64,000 nucleotides of DNA from Solirubrobacter sp963736505 (GTDB lineage: Bacteria > Actinomycetota > Thermoleophilia > Solirubrobacterales > Solirubrobacteraceae): NCBI GenBank assembly GCA_963736505.1, contig CAVTOZ010000003.1, positions 2,232,001-2,296,000 on the forward strand, in the 5' to 3' direction. This document shows, piece after piece, positions 20,864-28,823 of the stretch. A program made the position numbers and the translations under genes. Positions within the stretch are counted from its first letter, which is position 1. Each line of letters starts with the position of its first letter. The notes under the pieces are model-generated. The model had not been told where the DNA came from and did not search any database. It was given only the letters and a program-made list of their open reading frames with translations.

Positions 20864-21565
20864 TCAGGAGTCGAGGTCGAGCGCGCGGCAGATGAAGTGG
20901 ATCAGCGGAGCGCCCGCCTCGCAGATGCGCGTGTACTCGTCGAGGAAGCCCGGCGTGGTCGCGACCTGCTGGTCGAGCGAGGTGCGGCCGAACCAGCCCT
21001 TGCGGCGCAGATCCTCGCCGTGCTCGTGGTCGGGGTCGAAGGACGAGGGGACGCGCTTGAGCTGCTCGCCCCCGAGCGTCATCCGGTCGGTGAACGGCGG
21101 CTCGCAGGTCGCGGCGCGCCAGCCCTTCGGATTGGCGGCGATCGCCTCGCGGACGCGGTTGGCGGTCGCGGTGTCCGGGCGCCAGATGCCGCCGCCGGCG
21201 AAGACCTCGCCGGGCGCGAGGTGCAGGTAGAACCCGGGCGCGTGGACGTCCTTGGCGCGGGCGTGGCGGAAGTGCATCCCCGTGTGCGTCTTGTACGGCG
21301 TCTTGTCCTTGGAGAAGCGCGTGTCGCGGTAGATGCGGAACAGCGAGCCGCCGATCCGGCGCGGATCGGCGCGGAAGTGCGGGCTGATCTCCTGCAGCCG
21401 GTAGCCGAAGTCCTCGATGAACGCGAGCGAGGGCTCGAGCACGTGCGCCTCGTAGCGCTCCTTGTTGGCCGCGAACCACTCGCGGTCGTTGTGCTGCTCC
21501 AGATCCGAGAGGAACTCGAAGAACTCCGGATCGAACTCGCGGGCGGTCTCCGGTACGGCGCTCAT
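20864..21565 (-). CDS. DUF2461 family protein (TIGR02453-like)
   Basis: A 233-residue soluble protein. Conserved parts of the family are visible: LEQHNDREWFAANKERYE at the N-terminus, GSLFRIYRDTRFSKDKTPYK, HLAPGEVFAGGGIWRP and a C-terminal PSSFDPDHEHG. The function of this widespread family is unknown. It stands between two tRNA genes. Confidence 0.92.
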   Translation of the reverse strand: MSAVPETAREFDPEFFEFLSDLEQHNDREWFAANKERYEAHVLEPSLAFIEDFGYRLQEISPHFRADPRRIGGSLFRIYRDTRFSKDKTPYKTHTGMHFRHARAKDVHAPGFYLHLAPGEVFAGGGIWRPDTATANRVREAIAANPKGWRAATCEPPFTDRMTLGGEQLKRVPSSFDPDHEHGEDLRRKGWFGRTSLDQQVATTPGFLDEYTRICEAGAPLIHFICRALDLDS

Positions 21566-21612
21566 CCCTCCAGTTCAGCAGACCGACCGCCCGTCTACGA
21601 TGTAGCCGCTCC

Positions 21613-21683
21613 GGCGCCGTGGCGGAGTGGCTACGCAGCGGCCTGCAAAGCCGTGCACACCGGTTCGATTCCGGTCGGCGCCT
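21613..21683 (+). tRNA. tRNA-Cys (GCA)
   Basis: Acceptor stem GGCGCCG/CGGCGCC, anticodon stem CGGC/GCCG with loop CTGCAAA (anticodon GCA), and T-arm CCGGTTCGATTCCGG. CCA is not encoded. Confidence 0.95.
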
Positions 21684-21707
21684 CTAAGCGGATCCCGCGT
21701 CGGGCAC

Positions 21708-22271
21708 TCAGCGCCTGGTCTCGTACCTGGTCAGCACCACGCCGTCGGGAAACGTCCGGGTCTCCACCAGGCGCAGGTTCACCCAGTCGTCCAGGGCCGT
21801 GAAGAACGGCGTGCCGCCGCCCACCAGGACCGGATGGGTGACGAGCACGTACTCGTCGATCAGCCCGGCCCGCATGGCCGCCGCGGCGAGCGTGGCGCCG
21901 CCGATGTCCATGGGGCCCCCGTCGTCGGCCTTGAGCCTGGTGATCTCGGTGACCGCGTCGCCGGTGACCAGACGGGTGTTCCAGTCGACCGCGCTGGTCG
22001 TCGAGGAGAACACCACCTTCGGCATGTCGCGCCAGCGGCCGGCGAACTCGATCGCCGCCGGTGTGGCGTCCGGCTGCTTGTCGGCGGTCGGCCAGTGGGA
22101 GCTCATCGTCTCCCACAGCTTGCGCCCGTACAGCGCCAGGCCTGTCGCCCCGACCCGGTCGGACCACCACTGGAACAGTTCGTCGCTCGGCACGCTCCAG
22201 CCGAGGTCGTCGCCGGGCGCGGCGATGTAGCCGTCCAGGCTCAGGTTCATGGCGAAGGTCAGTTTCCGCAT
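21708..22271 (-). CDS. dihydrofolate reductase/RibD C-terminal family protein (YyaP-like)
   Basis: A 187-residue protein of the RibD-C/DHFR fold. Visible family parts are FAMNLSLDGYIAAPGDD, YGRKLWETM, VFSSTT, DIGGATLAAAAM and HPVLVGGGTPFF. Members bind NAD(P)H; most, including this subgroup, have no defined substrate. The start ATG directly precedes the conserved first strand. It has no clear operon partner. Confidence 0.9.
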   Translation of the reverse strand: MRKLTFAMNLSLDGYIAAPGDDLGWSVPSDELFQWWSDRVGATGLALYGRKLWETMSSHWPTADKQPDATPAAIEFAGRWRDMPKVVFSSTTSAVDWNTRLVTGDAVTEITRLKADDGGPMDIGGATLAAAAMRAGLIDEYVLVTHPVLVGGGTPFFTALDDWVNLRLVETRTFPDGVVLTRYETRR

Positions 22272-22571
22272 GGCGTCAGCCTCCCGTGAGTCGGTATTCG
22301 GCGTACAGACCAGCACGGCGCGCAAGAATCATCGGTCAGGCCGACCGAGGGCCAGTTGACCACGACGCCAAGCAGCTGCTCCGTACGGAAAGGAACCGGT
22401 GCCGGCACTCCGTCGCGTGGAGCCCGTCCCGAGAGGACCACGACGGCGAGTGCGCTCGCTGCCCTGCGAGGCGACATTCCTTACGCACTCAAGGCGGCCT
22501 TCGGCCGCGGCCGGCTGCGGGCGGCTCGCTGCGCTCGCCGTCCAACACCAGGACGACTCGCGTCGAGGTGG
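22272..22571. other. intergenic region, no gene seen
   Basis: About 300 bases between the reductase gene and the antitoxin gene. Short open frames here have no plausible protein features. A GC-rich inverted stretch (CGGCCTTCGGCCGCGG) is present but no clear terminator follows. Confidence 0.5.
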
Positions 22572-22814
22572 CTAGGCGGCCGAGCGATCCGCGTCGCGCA
22601 GGAGCTCTGCCACGACGTCGCCCGGCGTCTGACCGCGCGCCTGGGCGATCCGCTCAAGCCGCACGACGTCCTCCCCCTCGACGCTGATCAGCATCTTCAG
22701 CTTTGCGTCCGGATTGCCGGCGTGCGCCTCGACGAAGCGCGGATCGATCCGCGCGAGATCAGCGTCGAAGTCGCCGGGCTGCGGGTCGGGGTCTGTCCAG
22801 GGGTCTTTGCTCAT
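22572..22814 (-). CDS. putative antitoxin of a BrnT-like pair
   Basis: An 80-residue acidic protein whose C-terminal 40 residues (EDVVRLERIAQARGQTPGDV) look like a ribbon-helix-helix or helix-turn-helix DNA-binding tail. Its ATG overlaps the stop of the toxin-like gene by 4 bases, the usual coupling of type II toxin-antitoxin genes with toxin first. Confidence 0.65.
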   Translation of the reverse strand: MSKDPWTDPDPQPGDFDADLARIDPRFVEAHAGNPDAKLKMLISVEGEDVVRLERIAQARGQTPGDVVAELLRDADRSAA

Positions 22815-23110
22815 GGTTCAGTAGTCAGCAGCTTACGCTCGACGGCCGTCGCGCTCCAGCCCGTCACGATCAACCACGTCGTCGGATCGACCGTCCGCTC
22901 GATCACCAGCGTCAGCGCTCGGCCGCCATCCGTCTCGCCGACGAGCAAGCGGCGCCTGCCAGGCTCGCCACCCTCTCGTGGATTGCGAACGATCCGATGG
23001 TCGTTCCGCGGGACCTGCTCGACTTCCGCCGGTGAGATGTTGCGTGCCGCCAACTTGTCGCGCGCGACCTCTGTCGCGACCAGCTCGTACACGACGTCGG
23101 ACACGTCCAC
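22811..23110 (-). CDS. BrnT-like/RelE-fold toxin candidate
   Basis: A 99-residue basic protein. The pattern VYELVATEVARDKLAARNI, then RNPR ... RRLLVGETDGGRALTLVIE and DPTTWLIVTGW matches the BrnT-like or ParE/RelE-fold ribonuclease toxins, with a basic strand before the final hydrophobic strand. It starts from GTG and precedes the antitoxin. Promoter and autoregulation are not visible. Confidence 0.7.
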   Translation of the reverse strand: MDVSDVVYELVATEVARDKLAARNISPAEVEQVPRNDHRIVRNPREGGEPGRRRLLVGETDGGRALTLVIERTVDPTTWLIVTGWSATAVERKLLTTEP

Positions 23111-23238
23111 CTCTGTACCGGAACGCCAGGACAGAACGGCAACGGGGTAGCTGCGATGGGCCGGTCAAGGAGGCAGGACAAGTCCTGCAGACCACATCAG
23201 ACAACGCCACCGGTCGGCGCCTCAACTACGCTGGGCTC

Positions 23239-23679
23239 GTGACGCCGGAGGATCTCGCCAATCTCGCGCACCTGCGCCGCGCGCGCGATCTGATGGACCG
23301 CGAGTACGCGCGCCCGCTCCAGGTGTCCTCGCTCGCCCGCGCCGCGCTGATGTCGACCGCGCACTTCTCGCGCCAGTTCCGCGCGGCCTACGGCGAGACG
23401 CCCTACTCCTACCTGATGACGCGACGGATCGAACGGGCGAAGGCGCTGCTGCGCCGCGGCGACATGTCGGTCACCGATGTCTGCTGGGCGGTCGGATGCA
23501 CGTCGCTGGGCTCCTTCAGCGCCCGCTTCACCGAGCTGGTCGGCGAGACGCCGACCGCCTACGGCGCCCGCGACCACAGCGCGCTCGCAAGCGTGCCGGG
23601 CTGCCTCGCGAAGGACCTCACCCGCCCGAGCCGCCAGCCGAGCAGGATCGGAGAAGCGGGCACGGCGCTGGTCCCCTAG
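23239..23679 (+). CDS. AraC family transcriptional regulator
   Basis: A 146-residue protein that is essentially only the double helix-turn-helix domain: SSLARAALMSTAHFSRQFR as first HTH and DVCWAVGCTSLGSFSARFTE as second, with ETPYSYLMTRRIERAK between. No sensing domain is present, so any ligand response must be through a partner. It is read together with the VOC protein gene 11 bases downstream, a frequent AraC-VOC pairing. Confidence 0.9.
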   Translation: MTPEDLANLAHLRRARDLMDREYARPLQVSSLARAALMSTAHFSRQFRAAYGETPYSYLMTRRIERAKALLRRGDMSVTDVCWAVGCTSLGSFSARFTELVGETPTAYGARDHSALASVPGCLAKDLTRPSRQPSRIGEAGTALVP

Positions 23680-23690
23680 CGTTTCGAGAC

Positions 23691-24098
23691 ATGGATCTCA
23701 CGCTTTCCCAGTGCTTCGTCATCGTCCACGACCCTGAGCCCGCACTGGCCTTCTACCGCGACGCGCTGGGCCTCGAGCTCCGCAACGACGTCGCGCGCGA
23801 GGACTTCCGCTGGATCACCGTCGGCGCCGCCTCCCAGCCCGGCATCGCGATCGTCCTCACCAACTACCTGAACGGGAGCCCCGCCGACGGCGACGCGGTC
23901 GCCGCGCTCGTCGCCAAGGGCGCCCTCAACGGCGTCCACTTCCACACCGACGACCTCGACGAGACCTTCGAGAAGGTCCGCGCGGCGGGGGCGGAGATCG
24001 TCCAGGAGCCGACCGAGCAGTTCTGGGGCACGCGCGACTTCGCCGTGCGCGACCCCTCCGGCAACCTCGTGCGGATCGACCAGCCGCCCGCCGCCTAG
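23691..24098 (+). CDS. VOC (glyoxalase/bleomycin-resistance fold) protein
   Basis: A 135-residue protein with two beta-alpha-beta-beta-beta units: CFVIVHDPEPALAFYRDALG at the start, GVHFHTDDLDETFEKVRAAG in the middle and FAVRDPSGNLVRI at the end. Possible metal ligands are His in GVHFHT and Glu/Asp near the end. The substrate is unknown. Translation may be coupled with the AraC gene in front of it. Confidence 0.92.
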   Translation: MDLTLSQCFVIVHDPEPALAFYRDALGLELRNDVAREDFRWITVGAASQPGIAIVLTNYLNGSPADGDAVAALVAKGALNGVHFHTDDLDETFEKVRAAGAEIVQEPTEQFWGTRDFAVRDPSGNLVRIDQPPAA

Positions 24099-24104
24099 GA
24101 GCGC

Positions 24105-25217
24105 CTACGGAGACTTCGCCACGACGTAGAGGTGGGCGTCGTCGACCGTGGCGTCGACCTTCCCGCTGTCGTCGAGCTTGAGCTGGAGGAACGCGCGGCC
24201 GAGCTGGCGCCCGAAGGCCGGCTGGGTGATGAACACGGTCTGGACCTGGTGGTCGTTCACCGACAGGTCCCGGCAGGTCTGCAGCGGCTCCTGGTCGTTG
24301 AAGAAGTACTCGATCGAGCACACCTGCAGGACACGGTCGGGCGAGGCGCGGTCGATGCGGATCTTCGCCGCGACCGTGACCGAGTCGGCGACCGGGCCGC
24401 CGTCATAGGGGTAGTTGTGCACGAGGCCGACGCGGCCGTACGCGTTCAGGTGCGCCTTCAGGCTCGCCACGCCGGCGATCGGGTCGACGGTCGTGCGCGA
24501 GACGCTGCCCTCGCTGCGCGAGAAGGCGGCGAACTTCGCCGTGGAGGCCTCGAAGCCGTTGTCGGAGACCAGGTCGGTGAGCCTGAAGCCGTCCGGCACC
24601 GGGGGCGTCGGCGGCGCGCCGTCGCGCCCGACCACGTACAGGTGCGCGTCGTCGAGCGTCGCGTCGATCGTCCCGGTGTCGTCGAGCTTGAGCAGGAAGT
24701 ACACGCGGTCCAGCTGCGCGTCCCCCAGCGGCAGCCGCACGAACACGTCCGCCACGTGCGACGGATCGACGGGGAAGCTCTGGCACAGCGTGCGCGGCTC
24801 GGGATCCGTCGTCACGTACGCGACCGGGCAGACCGACACCGACTTGCCCGCCGGCACGCTCGAGTTCACGCGCAGCTTCCCGGCCACCGTGACCGAGTCC
24901 GCGACCGGCCCCGCCTGGAACGGGTAGCTCCCGAGCAGCGACACCCGCCCGAACGCGTTCAAGCTCACGTGCAGGCTCGACGACCCGTCGATCGGGTCGC
25001 TCGCGTCGCGCACCGCCGTCCCGTCCAAGGGCGATCCCGGGACGAAGCCCGAGTCGCCCGACTCGAAGCCGGTGTCGGACACGAGATCCGAGAGCGAGAA
25101 GCCGTCCGGGACGGGCGGCGTCTGCTCGGCAAGCGGCGATCCGGCGTGCGCGGCCGAAGCCACGCCAAGGACTAGCGCGAGCGAGACGCCCGCGCCGACC
25201 AACCTCCCGCGATTCAT
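24105..25217 (-). CDS. secreted protein of two homologous domains
   Basis: A 370-residue exported protein (signal peptide to about AHA-G26). It consists of two tandem copies of a 165-residue beta-rich domain, each opening with PPVPDGF(S/R)L(S/T)DLVSD(T/N)GFE and closing with LDDAHLYVV, resembling carbohydrate-binding jelly-roll modules. Each copy has a Cys pair. ATG at 25217 is preferred to the one at 25226 because AGAGGA lies at correct spacing. The function is unknown; polysaccharide binding is a guess. Confidence 0.75.
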   Translation of the reverse strand: MNRGRLVGAGVSLALVLGVASAAHAGSPLAEQTPPVPDGFSLSDLVSDTGFESGDSGFVPGSPLDGTAVRDASDPIDGSSSLHVSLNAFGRVSLLGSYPFQAGPVADSVTVAGKLRVNSSVPAGKSVSVCPVAYVTTDPEPRTLCQSFPVDPSHVADVFVRLPLGDAQLDRVYFLLKLDDTGTIDATLDDAHLYVVGRDGAPPTPPVPDGFRLTDLVSDNGFEASTAKFAAFSRSEGSVSRTTVDPIAGVASLKAHLNAYGRVGLVHNYPYDGGPVADSVTVAAKIRIDRASPDRVLQVCSIEYFFNDQEPLQTCRDLSVNDHQVQTVFITQPAFGRQLGRAFLQLKLDDSGKVDATVDDAHLYVVAKSP

Positions 25218-25309
25218 GGACCGCATCCTCTGAGCCGCCCCGCGAACCCGCAATGAGGGCGCACCCCCGGACTTTGAGCGCCTCGCCCTGAGATTCCAGC
25301 CGCGCCGGG

Positions 25310-25945
25310 TCAGAACAGCGGGGCGAACAGCGCGTCGTCGAGCGGCTCGCCGAGCACGAGGCCGGACGCCTCGACGCGCCGGAACACGGCGTCGCCGGAG
25401 AACGCGGTCGTCCCCAGCAGCACGCCGCGCGCGGCGTCGACGACGAGCTCCCAGCGCGACGCGCCCCAGCCGATCGGCGCGAGGTCAGGCGCGTAGGCGG
25501 CGCCCTCGCGCGCCGTCGCGGAGACGATCAGCCGCCCGTCCTGCTCGCGCTCGAGCGAGAGGTCGAGCGCGCGCGTGAGCGCCTGCGGCCGCAGCCACAC
25601 GCGCAGCGTCTCGCACGCGTCGATGCTGCTCTCCGGCTCCGAGCCCGACTCGTTCCCCGCGCCGCTGCGCCACCAGCGCGGCCCGTCCTTGACGATCACC
25701 AGCCCGCGGCGCTCCTCGCGGGCGCGCCCGCGCCCGAGATCCAGCCACTGGCGCGACTCGTCGGTATAGGGCTCCTCCGGCATCCCGAACACGCCGGGGT
25801 CGCCGTCGGCGGCCTCGGCCGCCCACGGGCCGGTGCTCCACGCGGCGAGCGTCGCGTGCGGGTCCAGCCAGTCGCGGATCGTCGCGCTCGCGCGCTCGAC
25901 GGCGGCGCCGCCGAGCAGCGCCGCGAGATCGCCCGCGCTGGTCAT
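25310..25945 (-). CDS. hypothetical protein, LolA/RseB-like in outline
   Basis: A 211-residue protein without a signal peptide. It has the strand-rich rhythm of lipoprotein-carrier-fold proteins (RRGLVIVKDGPRWWRSG, RLIVSATAREG, GASRWELVVDAARGVLLG). Family membership is uncertain. Its ATG overlaps the stop of the DUF6941-like gene by 4 bases, so it is the last gene of a three-gene operon. Confidence 0.55.
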   Translation of the reverse strand: MTSAGDLAALLGGAAVERASATIRDWLDPHATLAAWSTGPWAAEAADGDPGVFGMPEEPYTDESRQWLDLGRGRAREERRGLVIVKDGPRWWRSGAGNESGSEPESSIDACETLRVWLRPQALTRALDLSLEREQDGRLIVSATAREGAAYAPDLAPIGWGASRWELVVDAARGVLLGTTAFSGDAVFRRVEASGLVLGEPLDDALFAPLF

Positions 25946-26385
25946 GCGCCGACGAGCACGGCGAACGGGACGGTCGCCGCGGGCGCGCCGTCGACCTCGA
26001 CGACGAGCGTGTGCACGCCGGCCGACTCCAGCCGCAGTCCGTCGAGGTTGAACGCGATCGGCACGAGCTGGTGGCCGAGCGGCGAGTCGTCGGGCTCGGA
26101 CACGAGCGTGCCTTCGACCTCCGCCGCGACGAGCTGCGCGGCGTCGGGGTCCGAGGTCAGCCCGACCGGCGCGCCGTCGGGACCTTCGAGCCGCATCACG
26201 AGCGGGATCGGCTTGCCGGCCCGGTCCGCCGGGACCTGCAGGATCACGCCCATGCCGAGCCGCCCCGGGTTCGCCGGGAGCGAGGCGACGCGCAGGTTGG
26301 CCCAGCCCGCGCCGTGCACGAACAGGCGCCCGCCGGCGACGGCCACCGACTCCGCCAGGAACGCCTGGGCGGTCACGCCGGTCAC
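25942..26385 (-). CDS. DUF6941-like protein
   Basis: A 147-residue beta-rich protein. The opening FLAESVAVAGGRLFVHGAGW followed by VILQVPADRAGKPIPLVMRL and a closing GVHTLVVEVDGAP fits the DUF6941 pattern (small proteins describing self-properties, function unknown). The GTG start at 26385 overlaps the preceding stop; a second in-frame GTG lies 9 bases inside. It is translated between the larger candidate effector and the LolA-like protein. Confidence 0.6.
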   Translation of the reverse strand: MTGVTAQAFLAESVAVAGGRLFVHGAGWANLRVASLPANPGRLGMGVILQVPADRAGKPIPLVMRLEGPDGAPVGLTSDPDAAQLVAAEVEGTLVSEPDDSPLGHQLVPIAFNLDGLRLESAGVHTLVVEVDGAPAATVPFAVLVGA

Positions 26386-27698
26386 GCGTCTTCGGCCTTC
26401 GGCTCGCCTTCGAGCTCGACGCTCCCCGGCCCGGCGCCGACCGCGCCGACGCCGGCGATCGACGCCAGCGCGGCGTTGTCGCCCGCGGGCGCCGCCGCGG
26501 CGGGCGGCGCGCCGGCGGCGGCGGGCGCAGGCGCGGCGGGAGGGTCGCCGGCGGCGGCGGGCGCAGGCGCGGCGGGAGGGTCGCCGCCCGCGGGCGGCGG
26601 CGGGGACGGTGGCTCGTCGTCGCGCGCGAGCAGCGCCTTGCGCGCCACCGGCGCGCCCGCGGCACCCGCCTGCGCGAGCGACTCGGCCTGCTTGCGCTCG
26701 GCCTCCGTGCGCGCGCGCAGGACCTCGCTCACGCCCGGCTGCGCCATCGGACCGACCCACGGCTTGATGTTCACCTGCAGCGGGCGCCCGGGCCCGAGCG
26801 AGCCGTCGACGTCCAGCCCCGCCTCGGCCAGCGTCCACTTGCCGATCTTGAACTGCCCGAACTGGTCGCGGTAGATCCACAGCACCTGGTACTCGAAGTA
26901 GCCGGCCGCTTCGGCGATCAGCGCGCCCTTGATCTTCGCGTTGAACTTGATGTCGCCGGTCCACGGACCCCAGGTCCCGCCCGCGCCCTTCGGCCGCAGG
27001 CGCTTGATCGAGCCGTCGAAGTGCGCGTCGCCGTCGGCGCGGAACGCCATCGTGCCCTGTCCATAGACGCCGACGTTGGCGACGCCCGGGATGCCGATCT
27101 TCAACCCCGCGACGAGCGAGCCGGCGATCGTGCCCGACGCGCTGCCGTCGCCGCTCGCCGTGACCTCCTGCTTCTTGGCCGCGCCGAACGCCGCCGAGGC
27201 GATGTTGGTGCCGGTCAGCTTCAGCGAGGCGTCGGCCTTCGCGCTCATCGCGCCGCCGGCGCCGAAGCCGGCGAAGATGCCGGGGAACAGCGGCACCTGC
27301 AGGCTGTACGGGCCGAACTGCGCCGCGTGCCCGAGGTGGGTCGAGAACGTCTTCGAGAGGTCGCCGCCGTCGGCCGGGATCACGCCGTCGAGCATGTCCT
27401 TGCCGAACTGCAGGCCCTTGACCTCGATCGGCTCCGGCGCGTCGTCGTCGGTGTCGGCGGCCGGCGCGGCCGGTGCCGCGGGGTCGCGCTGGATCCCCCA
27501 CGCCTCGCGCGCCGACAGCGACGGCACGGTGCCCGTACCCGCGGTCGCGGCCCAGCGGCCGAACGCTTGGTTGCCCATCGCGGACGCGCTGCGCGCGAGC
27601 TGGGCGCGCAGCGGCGACGGGCCCGGGAGCGCGGGCGCGACCTGCGGTTCGGCGACGGCCGGCTCGGAGACCGCCTGCTGTGCGCCGTGCTCGGGCAT
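26382..27698 (-). CDS. large protein with N-terminus resembling contractile-injection-system cargo
   Basis: A 438-residue soluble protein. Residues 25-75 include SPLRAQLARSASAMGNQAFG and end in GIQRDP; the GNQAxxR plus QR spacing recalls the leaders of proteins encoded with extracellular contractile injection systems (eCIS). The middle (about 90-330) is a beta-rich Gly/Ala domain with GVYGQGTMAFRADGD and aromatic strands (YFEYQVLWIYRDQFGQF). The C-terminus is a Pro/Ala repeat. No sheath, tube or baseplate gene is in the window, so the eCIS link is inference. Confidence 0.5.
   Translation of the reverse strand: MPEHGAQQAVSEPAVAEPQVAPALPGPSPLRAQLARSASAMGNQAFGRWAATAGTGTVPSLSAREAWGIQRDPAAPAAPAADTDDDAPEPIEVKGLQFGKDMLDGVIPADGGDLSKTFSTHLGHAAQFGPYSLQVPLFPGIFAGFGAGGAMSAKADASLKLTGTNIASAAFGAAKKQEVTASGDGSASGTIAGSLVAGLKIGIPGVANVGVYGQGTMAFRADGDAHFDGSIKRLRPKGAGGTWGPWTGDIKFNAKIKGALIAEAAGYFEYQVLWIYRDQFGQFKIGKWTLAEAGLDVDGSLGPGRPLQVNIKPWVGPMAQPGVSEVLRARTEAERKQAESLAQAGAAGAPVARKALLARDDEPPSPPPPAGGDPPAAPAPAAAGDPPAAPAPAAAGAPPAAAAPAGDNAALASIAGVGAVGAGPGSVELEGEPKAEDA
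26511..26582. repeat. perfect 36-bp tandem duplication
   Basis: Two identical 36-base units (26511-26546 and 26547-26582) encode a duplicated 12-residue Ala/Pro block on the minus strand in the candidate cargo gene. Confidence 0.9.
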
Positions 27699-27754
27699 GC
27701 GCTCGCGCGACCTTAACCGACGGCCCATCCGGACGCGAGAGTAAGTTCACGGCC

Positions 27755-27958
27755 ATGACTGCGGAACCGTGGGGGACGATCCATTTCGCCAACGGCGAGA
27801 AGGTCCACGTGCCCGGAACGATGGCGGAGATCCAGGCGCGGCTGACGTCCGGCGGCGTGGGCGGGCCGGTCCTGTTCCAGGACCGCAATCAGCACGACGT
27901 CCTGGTCTACCCCGGCCAGGTCTCCCACGTGATCGTGCTGCAGTCCGAGCGGCGCTAA
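27755..27958 (+). CDS. small hypothetical protein
   Basis: A 67-residue protein starting MTAEPWGTIHFANGEKVHV, with three short strands and a helix (TMAEIQARL), ending VSHVIVLQSERR. No family is recognised. It is divergent from the cargo-like gene. Confidence 0.6.
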   Translation: MTAEPWGTIHFANGEKVHVPGTMAEIQARLTSGGVGGPVLFQDRNQHDVLVYPGQVSHVIVLQSERR

Positions 27959-28116
27959 CGGCGCGGCGGCTCGAGCAGCAGCAGACGCCCGCGACCGAGC
28001 AGCCCGGCGAGCTTGCACGCCAGATCGAGCTGCTTGGACGTGTACGCCTGGGGGCTGTGCAGCGTCTCGATGTGAATACCGGGCATCGGCATCGTGGGCC
28101 GGTTGATCGGACCCAC
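27955..28116 (-). CDS. small ORF, hypothetical
   Basis: A 53-residue frame from GTG with natural-looking composition: NRPTMPMPGIHIETLHSP, then a helix TSKQLDLACKLAGLLGRG and hydrophobic end LLLLEPP. It lies just after the cupredoxin stop on the same strand and overlaps the convergent small gene by 4 bases. The start is uncertain because the open frame continues upstream into the cupredoxin gene. Confidence 0.45.
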   Translation of the reverse strand: MGPINRPTMPMPGIHIETLHSPQAYTSKQLDLACKLAGLLGRGRLLLLEPPRR

Positions 28117-28139
28117 GAGCCGATACTTGAGACGGGCAC

Positions 28140-28517
28140 TCAGGTGACCGTGAGCGTCCCCTTCATGCCCGCGGCCTTGTGGCCCGGGACCGGGCAGTAG
28201 AACTCGTACTTGCCCTTCTTGAGCGTGACGGTGACGGTCGACGTGCCGCCCTTGCGGACGGTCTTGCCGTCCTTGTCGACGCCCTTGCCCTCGACCGCGA
28301 TCCCGTGCGGCAGGCCGGACGGGTTGGACATCTTGATCGTGACCTTGCCGTGCTTGGCGGTCAGCGACTTCTTGTTGAACTTGAGCTTGCCGCTCTTATC
28401 CGCCGAGATGCTGATGCTGGCGGCGGACGGATGGGCGCTCGCCATCTGGCTCGCCGCGAGCCCACCGCCGGCCACGGCTACGGCGACCGCCACCGCGGTC
28501 ATGCTCCTCGCTCGCAA
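28140..28517 (-). CDS. small secreted cupredoxin
   Basis: A 125-residue protein with a signal peptide (to about SAHP-S). The copper ligands are His in GLPHGIAV and Cys, His and Met in FYCPVPGHKAAGM. The domain is otherwise Lys-rich, so the mature protein is basic. The start is taken as TTG because a strong AAGGAGG sits 7 bases upstream; the first ATG is six codons later. Likely role is electron transfer or copper handling at the cell surface. Confidence 0.85.
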   Translation of the reverse strand: MRARSMTAVAVAVAVAGGGLAASQMASAHPSAASISISADKSGKLKFNKKSLTAKHGKVTIKMSNPSGLPHGIAVEGKGVDKDGKTVRKGGTSTVTVTLKKGKYEFYCPVPGHKAAGMKGTLTVT

Positions 28518-28646
28518 GATGCTGCCTCCTTCGGACCTGTAGGTACGGACCCCGGGCACTACGCATGCTCGCTCCCGCGGGTTCGGATGCGCAAGCCTGG
28601 ACGTTCGGAGGGCGACCTGGACCCCAGAAGGTGGTGCGATGGTCGC

Positions 28647-28823
28647 ATGTGCGATCACCAGGGCTTCCACAGCGGCGAGGGTCGCTACGACGCGGGGGCG
28701 CGCATCCTGCGCTACGTCGTCGTCTGCGACGCCTGCCGGAACGAGGTGCGCGAGGTCTCCGCCGAGCCCTACGCGCCGAACTTCGACCCGCGCGGCAACG
28801 ACAGCTTCCTCAACGGCGCCTAG
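28647..28823 (+). CDS. small protein with a CxxC motif
   Basis: A 58-residue protein, MCDHQGFHSGEG at the start and VVCDACRNEVREV in the middle. Two Cys plus nearby His/Cys at the N-terminus could bind zinc. The family is common in Solirubrobacterales-like genomes as far as can be judged, but unnamed. It converges with the NlpC/P60 gene, overlapping by 4 bases. Confidence 0.65.
   Translation: MCDHQGFHSGEGRYDAGARILRYVVVCDACRNEVREVSAEPYAPNFDPRGNDSFLNGA

Noticed and set aside
20764..21683. Additional integrated element at tRNA-Val or tRNA-Cys
   Set aside because: No integrase or foreign-looking gene next to either tRNA.
22440..22560. Structured RNA or riboswitch suggested by GC-rich inverted stretches
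   Set aside because: The symmetry is simple CGGCC repetition and no conserved riboswitch core was recognised.
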